Translations under genes and position numbers: made by a program
Shown: positions 1-7,817 of the stretch, piece after piece
How the letters are laid out: every line of letters begins with the position of its first letter
Position numbering within the stretch: position 1 is the stretch's first letter
Notes under the pieces: generated by a model
What the model was told of the DNA's origin: nothing
Seen by the model: the letters and a program-made list of their open reading frames with translations, nothing else
Database searches by the model: none
Assembly (NCBI GenBank): GCA_004356305.1
Contig: SMXJ01000018.1
Coordinates: 1 to 20,057, forward strand
Direction of reading: 5' to 3'
DNA from: Bacteroidota bacterium
GTDB lineage: Bacteria; Bacteroidota; Bacteroidia; Flavobacteriales; Flavobacteriaceae
Length of the DNA: 20,057 bases

Positions 1-17
1 TCTAAACCTTTTACATT

Positions 18-905
18 ATGAAAAAATTATACTTATTACTCGTTGCAATTTGTGCCTTTGTATTTTCATCTAATGCACAACTTATTGATGACAATTTTGA
101 CCTTTATATACCTGGACCCATGGGTAATCAGGCACCCTGGTGGACAACCTGGTCCGGTGTAACCGGTACTGCGGAAGATATTCAGGTTGTTACAGACAAT
201 TCAAACTCGGGTACTCAATCAGGATATATTGGTCCTGGAGGTGTTTTTCCGGATGCGTTACTACTTTTAGGTAACCAATCTACTGGTCAATACACCGTAC
301 AATGGCAGATGTTTGTGCCTGCTGGCGCTGTAGCCTACTGGAACATTCAGGAGGACGAAACCCCAGCGATACAATGGAACGATGAATTCTATGTTGGTAT
401 AACTGCCCAGGGTGGAACTTTCGGTGTTATTACCAGTCTTCAAACAGGACTAACTGTCCCCTATCCGGAAGACCAATGGTTCCTTATTATTCATGAATTC
501 GATATGGACGCACTAACTTATTCCATTGAGGTTGATGGTGCTCCCTTTCTTACCAACGAGACTTATATTGGTACTCAGCTGGGTGCAATCGATTTCTTTT
601 CCATTGACGCCAATAACGAATACTGGGTGGATGATGTATTATATCTGGATGAAATTCTTGGAACAGACGATTTCAGTGCGGAGAATTTCTCCGTATATCC
701 AAACCCAGTTCAGGACGTTCTCAACATCAACACCACTTCTGTGGTAGATACTATCCATGTTTATGATGTGCTCGGTAAACTGGTATTGCAGTCGCAACCA
801 GATGCAGTATCGCCCAGTATAGATATGAGCACACTTGCATCCGGTGCTTACTTGGTTCAGGTGACTATCGATAATGCTTCTAAAACTGTGAAAATTATCA
901 AATAA
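18..905 (+). CDS. Secreted protein with T9SS type A sorting domain
   Basis: A 295-residue exported protein. Residues 1-20 form a Sec signal peptide (KK start, hydrophobic core, cleavage likely after SSNA, before Q21). Residues about 22-215 are rich in aromatic, Gly and acidic residues and look like a beta-sandwich of the laminin-G/concanavalin A-like kind; the motif YWVDDVLYLDE near 202-212 is typical of the last strand of such domains in Bacteroidota. Residues about 222-295 are a T9SS type A C-terminal sorting domain: YPNP at 227-230, then VLNI, VYDVLGK, LASGAYLVQV and the terminal KTVKIIK. From family knowledge the protein would cross the outer membrane through the type IX system and be anchored or released after the domain is removed. 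No catalytic residues can be assigned, so a binding role is only a guess. The ATG at 18 gives a well-formed signal peptide. It is followed by a strong terminator. Confidence 0.9.
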   Translation: MKKLYLLLVAICAFVFSSNAQLIDDNFDLYIPGPMGNQAPWWTTWSGVTGTAEDIQVVTDNSNSGTQSGYIGPGGVFPDALLLLGNQSTGQYTVQWQMFVPAGAVAYWNIQEDETPAIQWNDEFYVGITAQGGTFGVITSLQTGLTVPYPEDQWFLIIHEFDMDALTYSIEVDGAPFLTNETYIGTQLGAIDFFSIDANNEYWVDDVLYLDEILGTDDFSAENFSVYPNPVQDVLNINTTSVVDTIHVYDVLGKLVLQSQPDAVSPSIDMSTLASGAYLVQVTIDNASKTVKIIK

Positions 906-934
906 GCATATCGGAACCAAATTTACAAGTTTGT

Positions 935-962
935 AAGCCCTTCCAATTGAAGGGCTTTTTTA
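935..962 (+). terminator. Rho-independent terminator after the T9SS protein gene
   Basis: Perfect 9-bp stem, AAGCCCTTC (935-943) with GAAGGGCTT (949-957), a 5-base loop and a run of T to about 961. It lies 30 bases beyond the stop codon at 905 and ends the plus-strand transcript. Confidence 0.85.
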
Positions 963-987
963 TCTTTAGTGGATACAAAAAATGTCG

Positions 988-1188
988 TTATGTAAATTCG
1001 AAAATATGCTTTTTTACTAAGTTTTCTTCGGTAGGTCGCACTTTATCAAAAAGTTCACTTTCCTTTTCCAATCGAAGCACATTTAGATTATAGGCACTAT
1101 CAAAATAAACTAAAGATAAGTCTGGAATTCCAATTAAGGCGTTCTCTCCTTTATAGGAGAGCGGCCACTTGTTTGGAAAAGATATAAT
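988..1188 (-). pseudogene. Remnant of the C-terminal end of an unidentified protein
   Basis: The minus strand is open from 1188 down to a TAA at 988-990 and reads like real protein (66 codons): it contains FPNKWPLSYKGENALIGIPD, then LSLVYFDSAYNLNVLRLEKE, and ends KKHIFEFT. It has no ATG/GTG/TTG start; two in-frame stops (1189-1191 and 1198-1200) lie just upstream. Upstream in another frame the text continues as a CKKCKL-like stretch, which may mean a frameshift. I read it as the 3' end of a decayed or truncated gene. I do not recognise the family. A perfect 7-bp hairpin (1144-1150 with 1155-1161) lies inside it. Moderate confidence that it is former coding sequence; function unknown. Confidence 0.5.
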
Positions 1189-1265
1189 TTACACTTTTTA
1201 CATTTATGGCTCAAAATAGGAGGTTTTAGATCGTTTATTGTCTGAATCTTGTCTAAACTAAAACA

Positions 1266-1298
1266 AAAAAGCCTAACTATCAATTAGTTAGGCTTTTA
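1266..1298 (-). terminator. Terminator hairpin following the tRNA fragment
   Basis: Perfect 9-bp stem GCCTAACTA (1271-1279) with TAGTTAGGC (1285-1293), loop of 5. A-rich on the left and TTTTATT on the right, so it could work on both strands. On the minus strand the U tract is the better one (complement of 1261-1270). It stands in the same relation to the tRNA fragment at 1303-1320 as the hairpin at 1432-1461 does to the intact tRNA. Confidence 0.65.
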
Positions 1299-1302
1299 TT
1301 AT

Positions 1303-1320
1303 GTCGGGATGACAGGATTT
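1303..1320 (-). repeat. Duplicate of the 3' end of tRNA-Pro (18-bp direct repeat)
   Basis: Bases 1303-1320 are identical to 1468-1485, which cover the discriminator base, the whole 3' acceptor strand and part of the T arm of the tRNA-Pro gene. Beyond 1320 the match to the tRNA stops, although AGGATT/AATCCT (1314-1319, 1325-1330) can still form a small arm. The fragment is too short to be a functional tRNA. It is either the leftover of a tandem tRNA-Pro duplication or the attachment-site footprint of a lost integrated element. Confidence 0.7.
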
Positions 1321-1378
1321 ACAGAATCCTAAAAAACCCTCAGTGCAAATCAAAAAGTGAACACTTACGCGTTCTTCC

Positions 1379-1434
1379 TTTTTTGTTTCCTTCCGTATCT
1401 CAAATTAAAATCTGATACTTTCGGAAACAAAAAA
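1379..1434. repeat. Long imperfect inverted repeat
   Basis: Twelve paired bases, TTTTTTGTTTCC (1379-1390) with GGAAACAAAAAA (1423-1434), then a symmetrical 4x4 internal loop, then GTATC (1395-1399) with GATAC (1414-1418) and a 14-base apical loop. Its right arm shares the A run with the terminator at 1432-1461, so the two hairpins exclude each other in part. It may be a second terminator or a processing structure; no gene was found in it. Confidence 0.5.
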
Positions 1435-1461
1435 AAGTGATGCACAGTTGCATCACTTTTT
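1432..1461 (-). terminator. Terminator of the tRNA-Pro transcript
   Basis: AAAAAGTGATGC (1432-1443) pairs with GCATCACTTTTT (1450-1461) around a 6-base loop. Read on the minus strand it lies 7 bases beyond the tRNA 3' end and continues into a run of U (complement of 1429-1436), a standard intrinsic terminator. It is symmetric enough to work on both strands. Confidence 0.75.
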
Positions 1462-1465
1462 GATT

Positions 1466-1543
<78 letters not shown>

Positions 1544-1670
1544 AGTGTAGTAATTTTCAAAATTTTCGTAAACTATTTTCCAAAAAATTCTATGGAAAAC
1601 GGTTCGCAAAAATAACTAAAAATCTACCTCTTCCCAATAACTTGTCCTTTTTTATTTATTCACTTTTTAG

Positions 1671-1678
1671 TACCTTTT
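1671..1678 (+). promoter_or_regulatory. Possible -7 element for the sugar dehydrogenase gene
   Basis: TACCTTTT matches the Bacteroidota -7 consensus TAnnTTTG at all but the last base and ends 16 bases before the ATG at 1695, the same geometry as the udk element at 3305-3312. No convincing -33 TTG was found at the usual distance. Low confidence. Confidence 0.3.
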
Positions 1679-1694
1679 CGGAAAAAAATATTCT

Positions 1695-2816
1695 ATGAGA
1701 AAAATAAGCATTCTGTTTCTTGGGATCACACTCATTATTGCCTGTAAACAACAGAAGGAAAATGATAGTGTGGCCCTTAATACGCAAGAAAAGCGAAGTT
1801 ACACCATCGAAACCGTAGTGAAAAACCTCAACAATCCCTGGGGAATGACATGGTTACCGGACGGCAGTATGTTGATCACCGAAAAAAGTGGTGATCTTAT
1901 CCATTTCAAAAATGGAATAAAAACTTTTATCGAAAATATCCCTGACGTTTATGTACGCGGTCAAGGCGGCCTTATGGATATTGAACTACATCCCAACTAT
2001 ATCGAAAACGGATGGATCTATATGACCTTCAATAGTAATGAAGACGGTGGTAAAGGTGGTAATACCAAGCTTATTCGGGCTAAATTGGATGGCAAAAGGC
2101 TCACAAATATCGAAGACCTTTACAAAGCCGAACCCAATAGTACAGCAGGACGACATTTTGGCTCCCGCATAGAATTTGACGATGATGGCTTCCTATATTT
2201 TTCGATTGGAGATCGGGGTAACAGGGATGTAAATCCACAGGATATTACCCGCGATTGTGGTAAGATCTATCGCCTCAATGATGACGGAACCATCCCGCCG
2301 GATAATCCGTTTGTGAATGAACCCAAAGCTAAGAAAGCTATTTATTCATACGGACATAGAAATCCGCAAGGAATGGTAAAACATCCAGAAACCGGTAAGA
2401 TTTGGATACACGAACACGGACCAAAAGGGGGAGATGAGATCAATATCATTAAAAAAGGTGCCAATTATGGCTGGCCCATAATCTCCTACGGAATTAATTA
2501 CAGCGGCAGCAAATTCACCGAAGAAACCACCCGTCCTGGTATGGAACAACCCGTTTATTACTGGGTCCCCTCGATCGCTCCTTGCGGAATGGACTTTGTG
2601 ACAGGTAATAAATACCCCGATTGGGAAGGACATCTACTGGTAGGATCTTTAAAATTTGGTTATGTGGAATTGGTTAAACTGAATGGAGAAACAGTTATCG
2701 GCCGAGAAAAAATAGCCGAAGACGTAGGTCGGGTACGCAATGTAAAAATGGGGCCCGACGATTATATCTATATTGCCGTGGAAGGCCGCGGTATTGTAAA
2801 ACTGATCCCAAAATAA
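1695..2816 (+). CDS. PQQ-dependent aldose (glucose/sorbosone-type) sugar dehydrogenase, lipoprotein
   Basis: A 373-residue member of the soluble PQQ glucose dehydrogenase / Asd (YliI) family, a six-bladed beta-propeller that oxidises sugars to lactones with PQQ as cofactor. The N terminus is a lipoprotein signal with lipobox LIIAC, so C17 is the likely lipidated residue and the enzyme would sit on a membrane facing the periplasm or outside. Family motifs are present in order: NPWGMTWLPDGSMLITEK (47-64), GRHFGSRIEFDDDGFLYFS (152-170; H154 is the candidate catalytic base), YSYGHRNPQGM (217-227), HEHGPKGGDE (239-248) and NYGWPIISYG (257-266). The length fits the family. It is followed after one base by a cytochrome c gene, a plausible electron acceptor. 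The true sugar is not predictable; the assignment to the family is secure. Confidence 0.9.
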   Translation: MRKISILFLGITLIIACKQQKENDSVALNTQEKRSYTIETVVKNLNNPWGMTWLPDGSMLITEKSGDLIHFKNGIKTFIENIPDVYVRGQGGLMDIELHPNYIENGWIYMTFNSNEDGGKGGNTKLIRAKLDGKRLTNIEDLYKAEPNSTAGRHFGSRIEFDDDGFLYFSIGDRGNRDVNPQDITRDCGKIYRLNDDGTIPPDNPFVNEPKAKKAIYSYGHRNPQGMVKHPETGKIWIHEHGPKGGDEINIIKKGANYGWPIISYGINYSGSKFTEETTRPGMEQPVYYWVPSIAPCGMDFVTGNKYPDWEGHLLVGSLKFGYVELVKLNGETVIGREKIAEDVGRVRNVKMGPDDYIYIAVEGRGIVKLIPK

Positions 2817-2817
2817 G

Positions 2818-3270
2818 ATGAAAAAATTGGTTGTTTTTATCTTATTCTTGATAGCATTTGCAGGCTATCATTTGGCTTCAGAAAAAAAAGATAGTTACAC
2901 TATTGCTGCAAATAATACCGCTTACATACTACAAAATGAGCTGAAAAAAAGCATATTGCGTGGTGAAGTTATCTACAACGATTTTTGTGTAAGTTGTCAT
3001 CTTCCCAGTGGAATGGGTGTCGATACCAGTTTTCCGCCATTGGCAGACTCAGATTATTTGTTGAATGAGCGTATGAAGAGTATACGGGCCGTTAAATATG
3101 GACAGCAAGGTAAAATAATAGTGAACGGCAAATCCTATAACACTGTTATGGCGCCCATGGGGTTAGAAAACGATGAGGTTGCCGATGTTATGAACTACAT
3201 AATGAATTCCTGGGATAACACCCAGGACAAAATGGTTACACCGGAAGAAGTTGCTGCTGTTGAAAAATAA
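2818..3270 (+). CDS. Exported monoheme class I cytochrome c
   Basis: A 150-residue protein with an N-terminal hydrophobic segment (residues about 3-20) that is a signal peptide or membrane anchor. One heme-binding motif, CVSCH, lies at 57-61 and is followed by the usual class I pattern: LPSGMGV, FPPLADSDY (72-80), and a distal methionine candidate in NTVMAPMGL (M111 or M114), then the C-terminal helix VADVMNYIMNSW. The fold and order match small cytochromes of the cbb3 subunit/alcohol dehydrogenase type. The gene starts one base after the sugar dehydrogenase stop, so the two are co-transcribed, and it probably takes electrons from the PQQ enzyme. The 3' end lies close to the udk promoter. The family assignment is firm; the redox partner is inferred from position. 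Confidence 0.9.
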   Translation: MKKLVVFILFLIAFAGYHLASEKKDSYTIAANNTAYILQNELKKSILRGEVIYNDFCVSCHLPSGMGVDTSFPPLADSDYLLNERMKSIRAVKYGQQGKIIVNGKSYNTVMAPMGLENDEVADVMNYIMNSWDNTQDKMVTPEEVAAVEK

Positions 3271-3304
3271 AAAACTACTACACTGGTTAAAAGCGGAATC
3301 TAAT

Positions 3305-3312
3305 TACCTTTG
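3305..3312 (+). promoter_or_regulatory. Bacteroidota -7 promoter element upstream of udk
   Basis: TACCTTTG is a perfect match to the TAnnTTTG -7 consensus of the Bacteroidota sigma factor. It ends 16 bases before the udk ATG at 3329, which leaves a leader of roughly 10 bases. The -33 region (about 3283-3287) has only a weak match. This supports both an independent udk operon and the choice of the later start codon. Confidence 0.55.
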
Positions 3313-3328
3313 TAAAAACTCGAGATCT

Positions 3329-3943
3329 ATGCTCATCATTGGCATCGCCGGAGGCACCGGTAGCGGTAAAACTACAGTGGTTCAACAAATTATTGAAGAA
3401 CTTCCTCCAAACGAAGTCTGCGTAATTTCACAAGATTCCTACTATAAGGATACCAGTGAATTGACCTATGATGAACGGGTTCGAATTAATTTTGACCATC
3501 CAAAAGCCATCGATTTCAAATTATTGGTTCATCACTTAAAAGAACTTCGAAATGGAAATACAATAAACCAGCCTGTCTATTCTTTTGTGGATCACAATCG
3601 GACTTCAGAAACGATCGTTATCAAACCCAAAAAAGTGATAATTGTAGAGGGAATCCTTATATTGACACAACCCGAAATACGGAAAATGTTTGACCTAAAA
3701 ATATTCGTGCACGCCGATAGTGATGAGCGTCTCATAAGACGCCTGAAACGTGATATGTCTGAACGCGGACGAGACCTGAATGAAGTTTTGATCCGGTATC
3801 AAACCAACTTAAAACCCATGCATGATGAGTTTATCGAACCCTCTAAGGAGTTCGCCGATATTATTATACCCAACAATAAATACAATACCGTTGCAGTTGA
3901 GATGATAAGGAATATAATCCACCAAAGATTAACCAAACTGTAG
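3329..3943 (+). CDS. udk: Uridine kinase
   Basis: Phosphorylates uridine and cytidine with ATP or GTP to give UMP/CMP in pyrimidine salvage; cytosolic. The Walker A loop GGTGSGKTT lies at residues 8-16 right after the start, and QDSYYKD, INFDHPKAIDF, QPVYSFVDHNR and VEGILIL follow in the order of the Udk family; the lid has RRLKRDMSERGRDL. The start at 3329 gives 204 residues, the usual length. An upstream in-frame ATG at 3251 would add 26 residues that overlap the cytochrome gene, have no family counterpart and include the promoter, so I reject it. First gene of a packed operon with ftsB-like, mutA and mutB genes. High confidence. Confidence 0.95.
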   Translation: MLIIGIAGGTGSGKTTVVQQIIEELPPNEVCVISQDSYYKDTSELTYDERVRINFDHPKAIDFKLLVHHLKELRNGNTINQPVYSFVDHNRTSETIVIKPKKVIIVEGILILTQPEIRKMFDLKIFVHADSDERLIRRLKRDMSERGRDLNEVLIRYQTNLKPMHDEFIEPSKEFADIIIPNNKYNTVAVEMIRNIIHQRLTKL

Positions 3944-3945
3944 CC

Positions 3946-4281
3946 GTGAAAATTTCAGAGATCAAACAAAAAAAGTGGTTCAGAATACTGGGCAATAAAT
4001 ATATGCTCATACTCATACTTTTCCTGGTTTGGATGTTCTATTTTGATACCAATTCTTATTTCATTCACAAAGAATTGAACGATGATGTGAATGCGCTGGA
4101 GGAAACCAAAGAATTTTATAACGAAGAAATCAAAAATGACAAGGCCTTTATTGAAAAGATGAAAGATAGCGATGAAGTAGAAAAATATGCCCGTGAAAAA
4201 TACTATTTAAAGAAGCAAAACGAGGATATCTACATCATCGAACACAAGGACAGTTTAAAATTGAAAGAAAAGAATGAGTGA
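3946..4281 (+). CDS. Septum formation initiator (FtsB/DivIC family)
   Basis: A 111-residue bitopic membrane protein. A short basic cytoplasmic tail is followed by one transmembrane helix (about 18-36), then a coiled-coil stretch (about 40-80) and a conserved family ending, with EVEKYAREKYYLKKQNEDIY at about 77-96. FtsB/DivIC proteins join FtsL and FtsQ/DivIB in the divisome and help to trigger septal peptidoglycan synthesis. The start is GTG, two bases after the udk stop. The 3' end overlaps the mutA start by 8 bases, which suggests translational coupling. The udk-divIC-mutA-mutB order is, as far as I recall, common in flavobacteria. The family is secure; whether to call it FtsB or DivIC is a matter of naming. 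Confidence 0.85.
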   Translation: MKISEIKQKKWFRILGNKYMLILILFLVWMFYFDTNSYFIHKELNDDVNALEETKEFYNEEIKNDKAFIEKMKDSDEVEKYAREKYYLKKQNEDIYIIEHKDSLKLKEKNE

Positions 4282-5689
4282 TTTTTTGTTTAATGAATTT
4301 GACAAAGTTTCTGCCAAACAATGGAAACAAAAAATACAAGTCGACTTACAAGGTGCGGACTATAATGAAACACTCCTTTGGCAAAGCCCCGAAGGTATTG
4401 ACGTGAAACCATTTTATCACAAGGATTATTTCGATACTTCCTTCCCTCCCATTCCCGGTCATCCCGACCACTGGTGTATTGCACAATCTATTTTTATAGA
4501 TGACGAGGTGATTGCTAATAAATTGGTTTTGGACGCCATTGATCGGGGTGCAGAGTCCATATATTTTACTTCTACGGCCGTATTTAACATGGAAAGACTA
4601 TTTCAAAAGTTTCCCTTCGGAAAAGTGAGTATTCACTTCAACTTTCAATTTTTGAAGGAAGATTTTATAGTGAAGCTCATTCGCTTTCTTTCTGAACTGT
4701 CTGCAGGCCAGGAAGGAAATAACGCTTCCGTTTATTATAATATCGATATCCTGGGAAATTTCGCTCGCGGCGGTAATTGGTTTTATAATTTGAAAAAAGA
4801 CCATGAAATACTGGAAAAAATTGTTTTGGCCCATCCTTCCGAAGCGATCATAAGGACAGATACTACAATATATCAAAACGCAGGGGCCAATATCGTTCAA
4901 CAACTGGCCTATGCATTGGCCCATACCAACGAATATTTAAATTATTTTTGTTCTGAAGAATACGGTAATAATAGCAACGGTAAATACAAAAACTTCAAAG
5001 TCAACTTCAAACTGGCCATAGGATCCAACTACTTTTTTGAGATCGCAAAAATTCGCGCACTTCGTAAGTTATACGCCGCATTGGCTTCGGAATACAAAGT
5101 TGAAGAAACTTGTCATATTCATATAACACCCTCAAAACGCAATAAAACCCTCTACGATTACAATGTAAACATGTTGCGCACCACAACCGAATGTATGAGT
5201 GCCATATTAGGCGGAGCGAATACCTTAAGTAATCTTCCTTACGATGCTTTGTACCATAAAAGCAATGAGTTTGGTGAGCGAATATCGCGAAATCAGTTAC
5301 TTATTTTAAAGACTGAAAGTTATTTTGATAGCGTTGCAAATCCATCGGATGGGAGTTACTATATAGAAAGTCTTACACATGACCTGGCCGAAAAAGCACT
5401 CGTACTATTCAAAGACATAGAAAAAAATGGTGGGTTTCTTCAACAATTAAAGAACGGTTCTGTTCAAAAGAAAATAATGGAAAGTGCTGAAAAAGAACAG
5501 CGATTGTTCGATGCCGGTAAACTTGTTTTAGTCGGAACCAATAAATACCAAAATGAACCCGACATCCGGAAAGACGATTTGGAGTTATACCCTTTCGTAA
5601 AAAGAAATCCACGTAAAACAGCAATTCAACCCATCATTGAAAAGCGGCTTTCAGAAAAATTGGAACAAGATCGATTGAGTAATGAATAG
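4274..5689 (+). CDS. mutA: Methylmalonyl-CoA mutase small (beta) subunit
   Basis: The 471-residue partner of MutB. The N terminus (FDKVSAKQWKQKIQVDL, then LLWQSPEGIDVKPFY) and the barrel segments, with ANPSDGSYYIESLTHDLAEKA late in the protein, are those of the mutase barrel. It stops at the point where the barrel ends and has no C-terminal cobalamin-binding-like domain; actinobacterial and proteobacterial MutA proteins are over 600 residues and keep a degenerate one. This short form is, to my knowledge, usual in flavobacteria. The subunit is expected to be catalytically inactive and structural. The ATG at 4274 overlaps the preceding gene by 8 bases, and its own 3' end overlaps mutB by 8 bases, so the subunits are probably made in step. 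Confidence 0.92.
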   Translation: MSDFLFNEFDKVSAKQWKQKIQVDLQGADYNETLLWQSPEGIDVKPFYHKDYFDTSFPPIPGHPDHWCIAQSIFIDDEVIANKLVLDAIDRGAESIYFTSTAVFNMERLFQKFPFGKVSIHFNFQFLKEDFIVKLIRFLSELSAGQEGNNASVYYNIDILGNFARGGNWFYNLKKDHEILEKIVLAHPSEAIIRTDTTIYQNAGANIVQQLAYALAHTNEYLNYFCSEEYGNNSNGKYKNFKVNFKLAIGSNYFFEIAKIRALRKLYAALASEYKVEETCHIHITPSKRNKTLYDYNVNMLRTTTECMSAILGGANTLSNLPYDALYHKSNEFGERISRNQLLILKTESYFDSVANPSDGSYYIESLTHDLAEKALVLFKDIEKNGGFLQQLKNGSVQKKIMESAEKEQRLFDAGKLVLVGTNKYQNEPDIRKDDLELYPFVKRNPRKTAIQPIIEKRLSEKLEQDRLSNE

Positions 5690-7817
5690 AAAGAACATGC
5701 AACATATTATATTAATAGATTCGAAAGCCGAAAGTCCGAAACCGGAAGTCAAAAGTGTTTCTACTGCCGAAGATATTGATGTGAAATCAAACTATTCTGA
5801 AAAAGACATTGAAAAGTTGCATCATTTGGATTTTGCCGCAGGCATCGCTCCCTACCTTCGGGGGCCTTATGCTACAATGTATGTACAAAGGCCCTGGACG
5901 ATTCGCCAATATGCCGGGTTTTCTACAGCAGAGGATAGCAATGCATTTTACCGTCGCAACCTCGCCGCAGGACAAAAAGGCTTATCTGTCGCTTTTGACC
6001 TGGCAACACATCGTGGATATGACAGCGATCACGAGCGTGTGGTCGGAGATGTTGGAAAGGCCGGAGTTGCTATTGATAGTGTGGAGGATATGAAGATATT
6101 GTTCGATCAAATTCCACTGGATAAAATGAGTGTATCCATGACCATGAACGGCGCGGTACTTCCCATAATGGCTTTCTATATTGTTGCTGCTCAAGAACAG
6201 GGCGTCGCTCCCGAAGAACTGGCGGGTACTATTCAAAATGATATTTTAAAGGAATTCATGGTACGCAACACCTATATCTATCCGCCCACTCCTTCCATGA
6301 AGATCGTAAGTGATATTTTTGAATTCGCTGCGGAAAAAATGCCAAAATTCAACTCCATCTCTATTTCCGGATATCATATGCAGGAAGCAGGTGCAACCTG
6401 CGACATCGAATTGGCATACACCCTTGCCGATGGCCTCGAATACATTAGAACCGGTATTGAAGCAGGTATGGATATAGATAGTTTTGCTCCCCGACTTTCC
6501 TTCTTTTGGGGGATAGGAATGAACCACTTTATGGAGATCGCCAAAATGAGAGCCGCTCGGATTTTATGGGCGAAATTGGTAAAACAATTCAATCCAAAAG
6601 ACAAGAGATCCCTTTCGCTTCGAACCCATTGCCAGACCAGCGGTTGGAGTCTTACCCGGCAAGACCCCTTTAATAATGTGGCACGCACCTGTATCGAAGC
6701 GGCTGCGGCAGTATTTGGTGGCACACAGTCTCTACATACCAATGCTTTGGACGAAGCCATGGCGTTGCCTACAGATTTTTCAGCGAGAATAGCTCGTAAT
6801 ACACAGATCTATTTACAGGAGGAAACCCAAATTACCCGAACCGTCGATCCATGGGCAGGTAGTTATTATGTAGAAAATCTCACCAACGATATTGTGGAAA
6901 AAGCCTGGAAACTCATTGAAGAAATTGAAGAACTAGGTGGAATGACAAAAGCCATTGAGGCAGGCATTCCGAAGTTGAGAATTGAAGAAGCAGCCGCGAG
7001 AAAACAAGCCCGTATCGATAGTGGCCTTGATATCATTGTTGGTGTAAACAAATACGTTCTTGAGAAAGAAGATCCACTTCAAATTTTGGATGTGGATAAC
7101 GAAATGGTGCGGAATGGACAATTGGAACGGCTTAAGAAGATCAAAGAGAGCAGAAATACTAAAAATGTAACCGAATGTCTTTCAAAATTAACTCAATGCG
7201 CTCAAACAGGTGAAGGAAATTTATTAGCTTTAGCCATAGAAGCTGCTCGGGAACGAGTAACCCTGGGTGAAATAAGTGATGCCTTGGAAGTCGTCTTCGG
7301 AAGATATAAAGCACAAATTAAATCATTTAGTGGCGTGTATAGCAAAGAGATAAGTAATGACCCATCCTTCGAAAAGGCCAGACAAATGGCAGACAAATTT
7401 GCCGAATTGGAAGGTCGTCGTCCGCGTATTATGATCGCTAAAATGGGCCAAGATGGTCACGATCGCGGAGCGAAAGTAGTCGCTACCGGTTATGCCGATG
7501 TTGGCTTCGATGTGGACATCGGCCCCCTATTTCAAACCCCGGGTGAGGTTGCTAAACAAGCCATAGAAAATGATGTCCATATATTAGGTATCTCTTCTCT
7601 GGCTGCCGGCCACAAAACATTGGTGCCACAGGTAATTTCAGAAATAAAAAAGTTGGGCCGGGAGGATATTATGGTGATCGTGGGTGGTGTGATTCCAGCA
7701 CAGGATTATGAATTTTTATTCGATGCCGGTGCTATGGCTGTTTATGGCCCGGGTACCAAAATCAGTGAGGCGGCCATCGAAATGTTACAGGTTTTGATTG
7801 ATTCGGTCGACGAATGA
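5682..7817 (+). CDS. mutB: Methylmalonyl-CoA mutase large (alpha) subunit
   Basis: Adenosylcobalamin-dependent interconversion of succinyl-CoA and (R)-methylmalonyl-CoA; cytosolic heterodimer with MutA. The 711 residues hold the CoA-binding barrel (YATMYVQRPWTIRQYAGF at 63-80, including Y77, the counterpart of the substrate tyrosine; FDLATHRGYDSD at 105-116; SGYHMQEAGAT at 229-239 with H232, the catalytic histidine) and the B12 domain (about 580-711) with DGHDRG at 591-596 (H593, lower axial ligand), SSL at 638-640 and GG at 668-669. All key residues are present, so it should be active. The ATG at 5682 overlaps mutA; a second in-frame ATG at 5697 is equally plausible. Residues 14-26 (SKAESPKPEVKSV) are encoded by a copy of a short repeat that is also found outside genes (see 5721-5757). 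Confidence 0.95.
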   Translation: MNRKNMQHIILIDSKAESPKPEVKSVSTAEDIDVKSNYSEKDIEKLHHLDFAAGIAPYLRGPYATMYVQRPWTIRQYAGFSTAEDSNAFYRRNLAAGQKGLSVAFDLATHRGYDSDHERVVGDVGKAGVAIDSVEDMKILFDQIPLDKMSVSMTMNGAVLPIMAFYIVAAQEQGVAPEELAGTIQNDILKEFMVRNTYIYPPTPSMKIVSDIFEFAAEKMPKFNSISISGYHMQEAGATCDIELAYTLADGLEYIRTGIEAGMDIDSFAPRLSFFWGIGMNHFMEIAKMRAARILWAKLVKQFNPKDKRSLSLRTHCQTSGWSLTRQDPFNNVARTCIEAAAAVFGGTQSLHTNALDEAMALPTDFSARIARNTQIYLQEETQITRTVDPWAGSYYVENLTNDIVEKAWKLIEEIEELGGMTKAIEAGIPKLRIEEAAARKQARIDSGLDIIVGVNKYVLEKEDPLQILDVDNEMVRNGQLERLKKIKESRNTKNVTECLSKLTQCAQTGEGNLLALAIEAARERVTLGEISDALEVVFGRYKAQIKSFSGVYSKEISNDPSFEKARQMADKFAELEGRRPRIMIAKMGQDGHDRGAKVVATGYADVGFDVDIGPLFQTPGEVAKQAIENDVHILGISSLAAGHKTLVPQVISEIKKLGREDIMVIVGGVIPAQDYEFLFDAGAMAVYGPGTKISEAAIEMLQVLIDSVDE
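5721..5757 (+). repeat. Short degenerate repeat, family A, copy 1 (inside mutB)
   Basis: A run of units of the type GAAAGTCC/GAAACC/GGAAGTC ending in AAAAGT. It resembles 8333-8367 and 16112-16146 in unit and in its AAAAGT ending. This copy lies in frame inside the N-terminal linker of MutB. Confidence 0.5.

Noticed and set aside
1144..1161. Perfect 7-bp hairpin CTCTCCT/AGGAGAG
   Set aside because: It has no U tract and lies inside the coding remnant; probably chance, noted only in that entry.
3251..3328. Upstream ATG that would lengthen udk by 26 residues
   Set aside because: It overlaps the cytochrome c gene, has no Udk family counterpart, and the -7 element at 3305-3312 lies inside it.
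6374..6760. 128-codon antisense ORF within mutB
   Set aside because: It mirrors a highly conserved mutB segment, has no promoter or family features, and is a codon-bias shadow.
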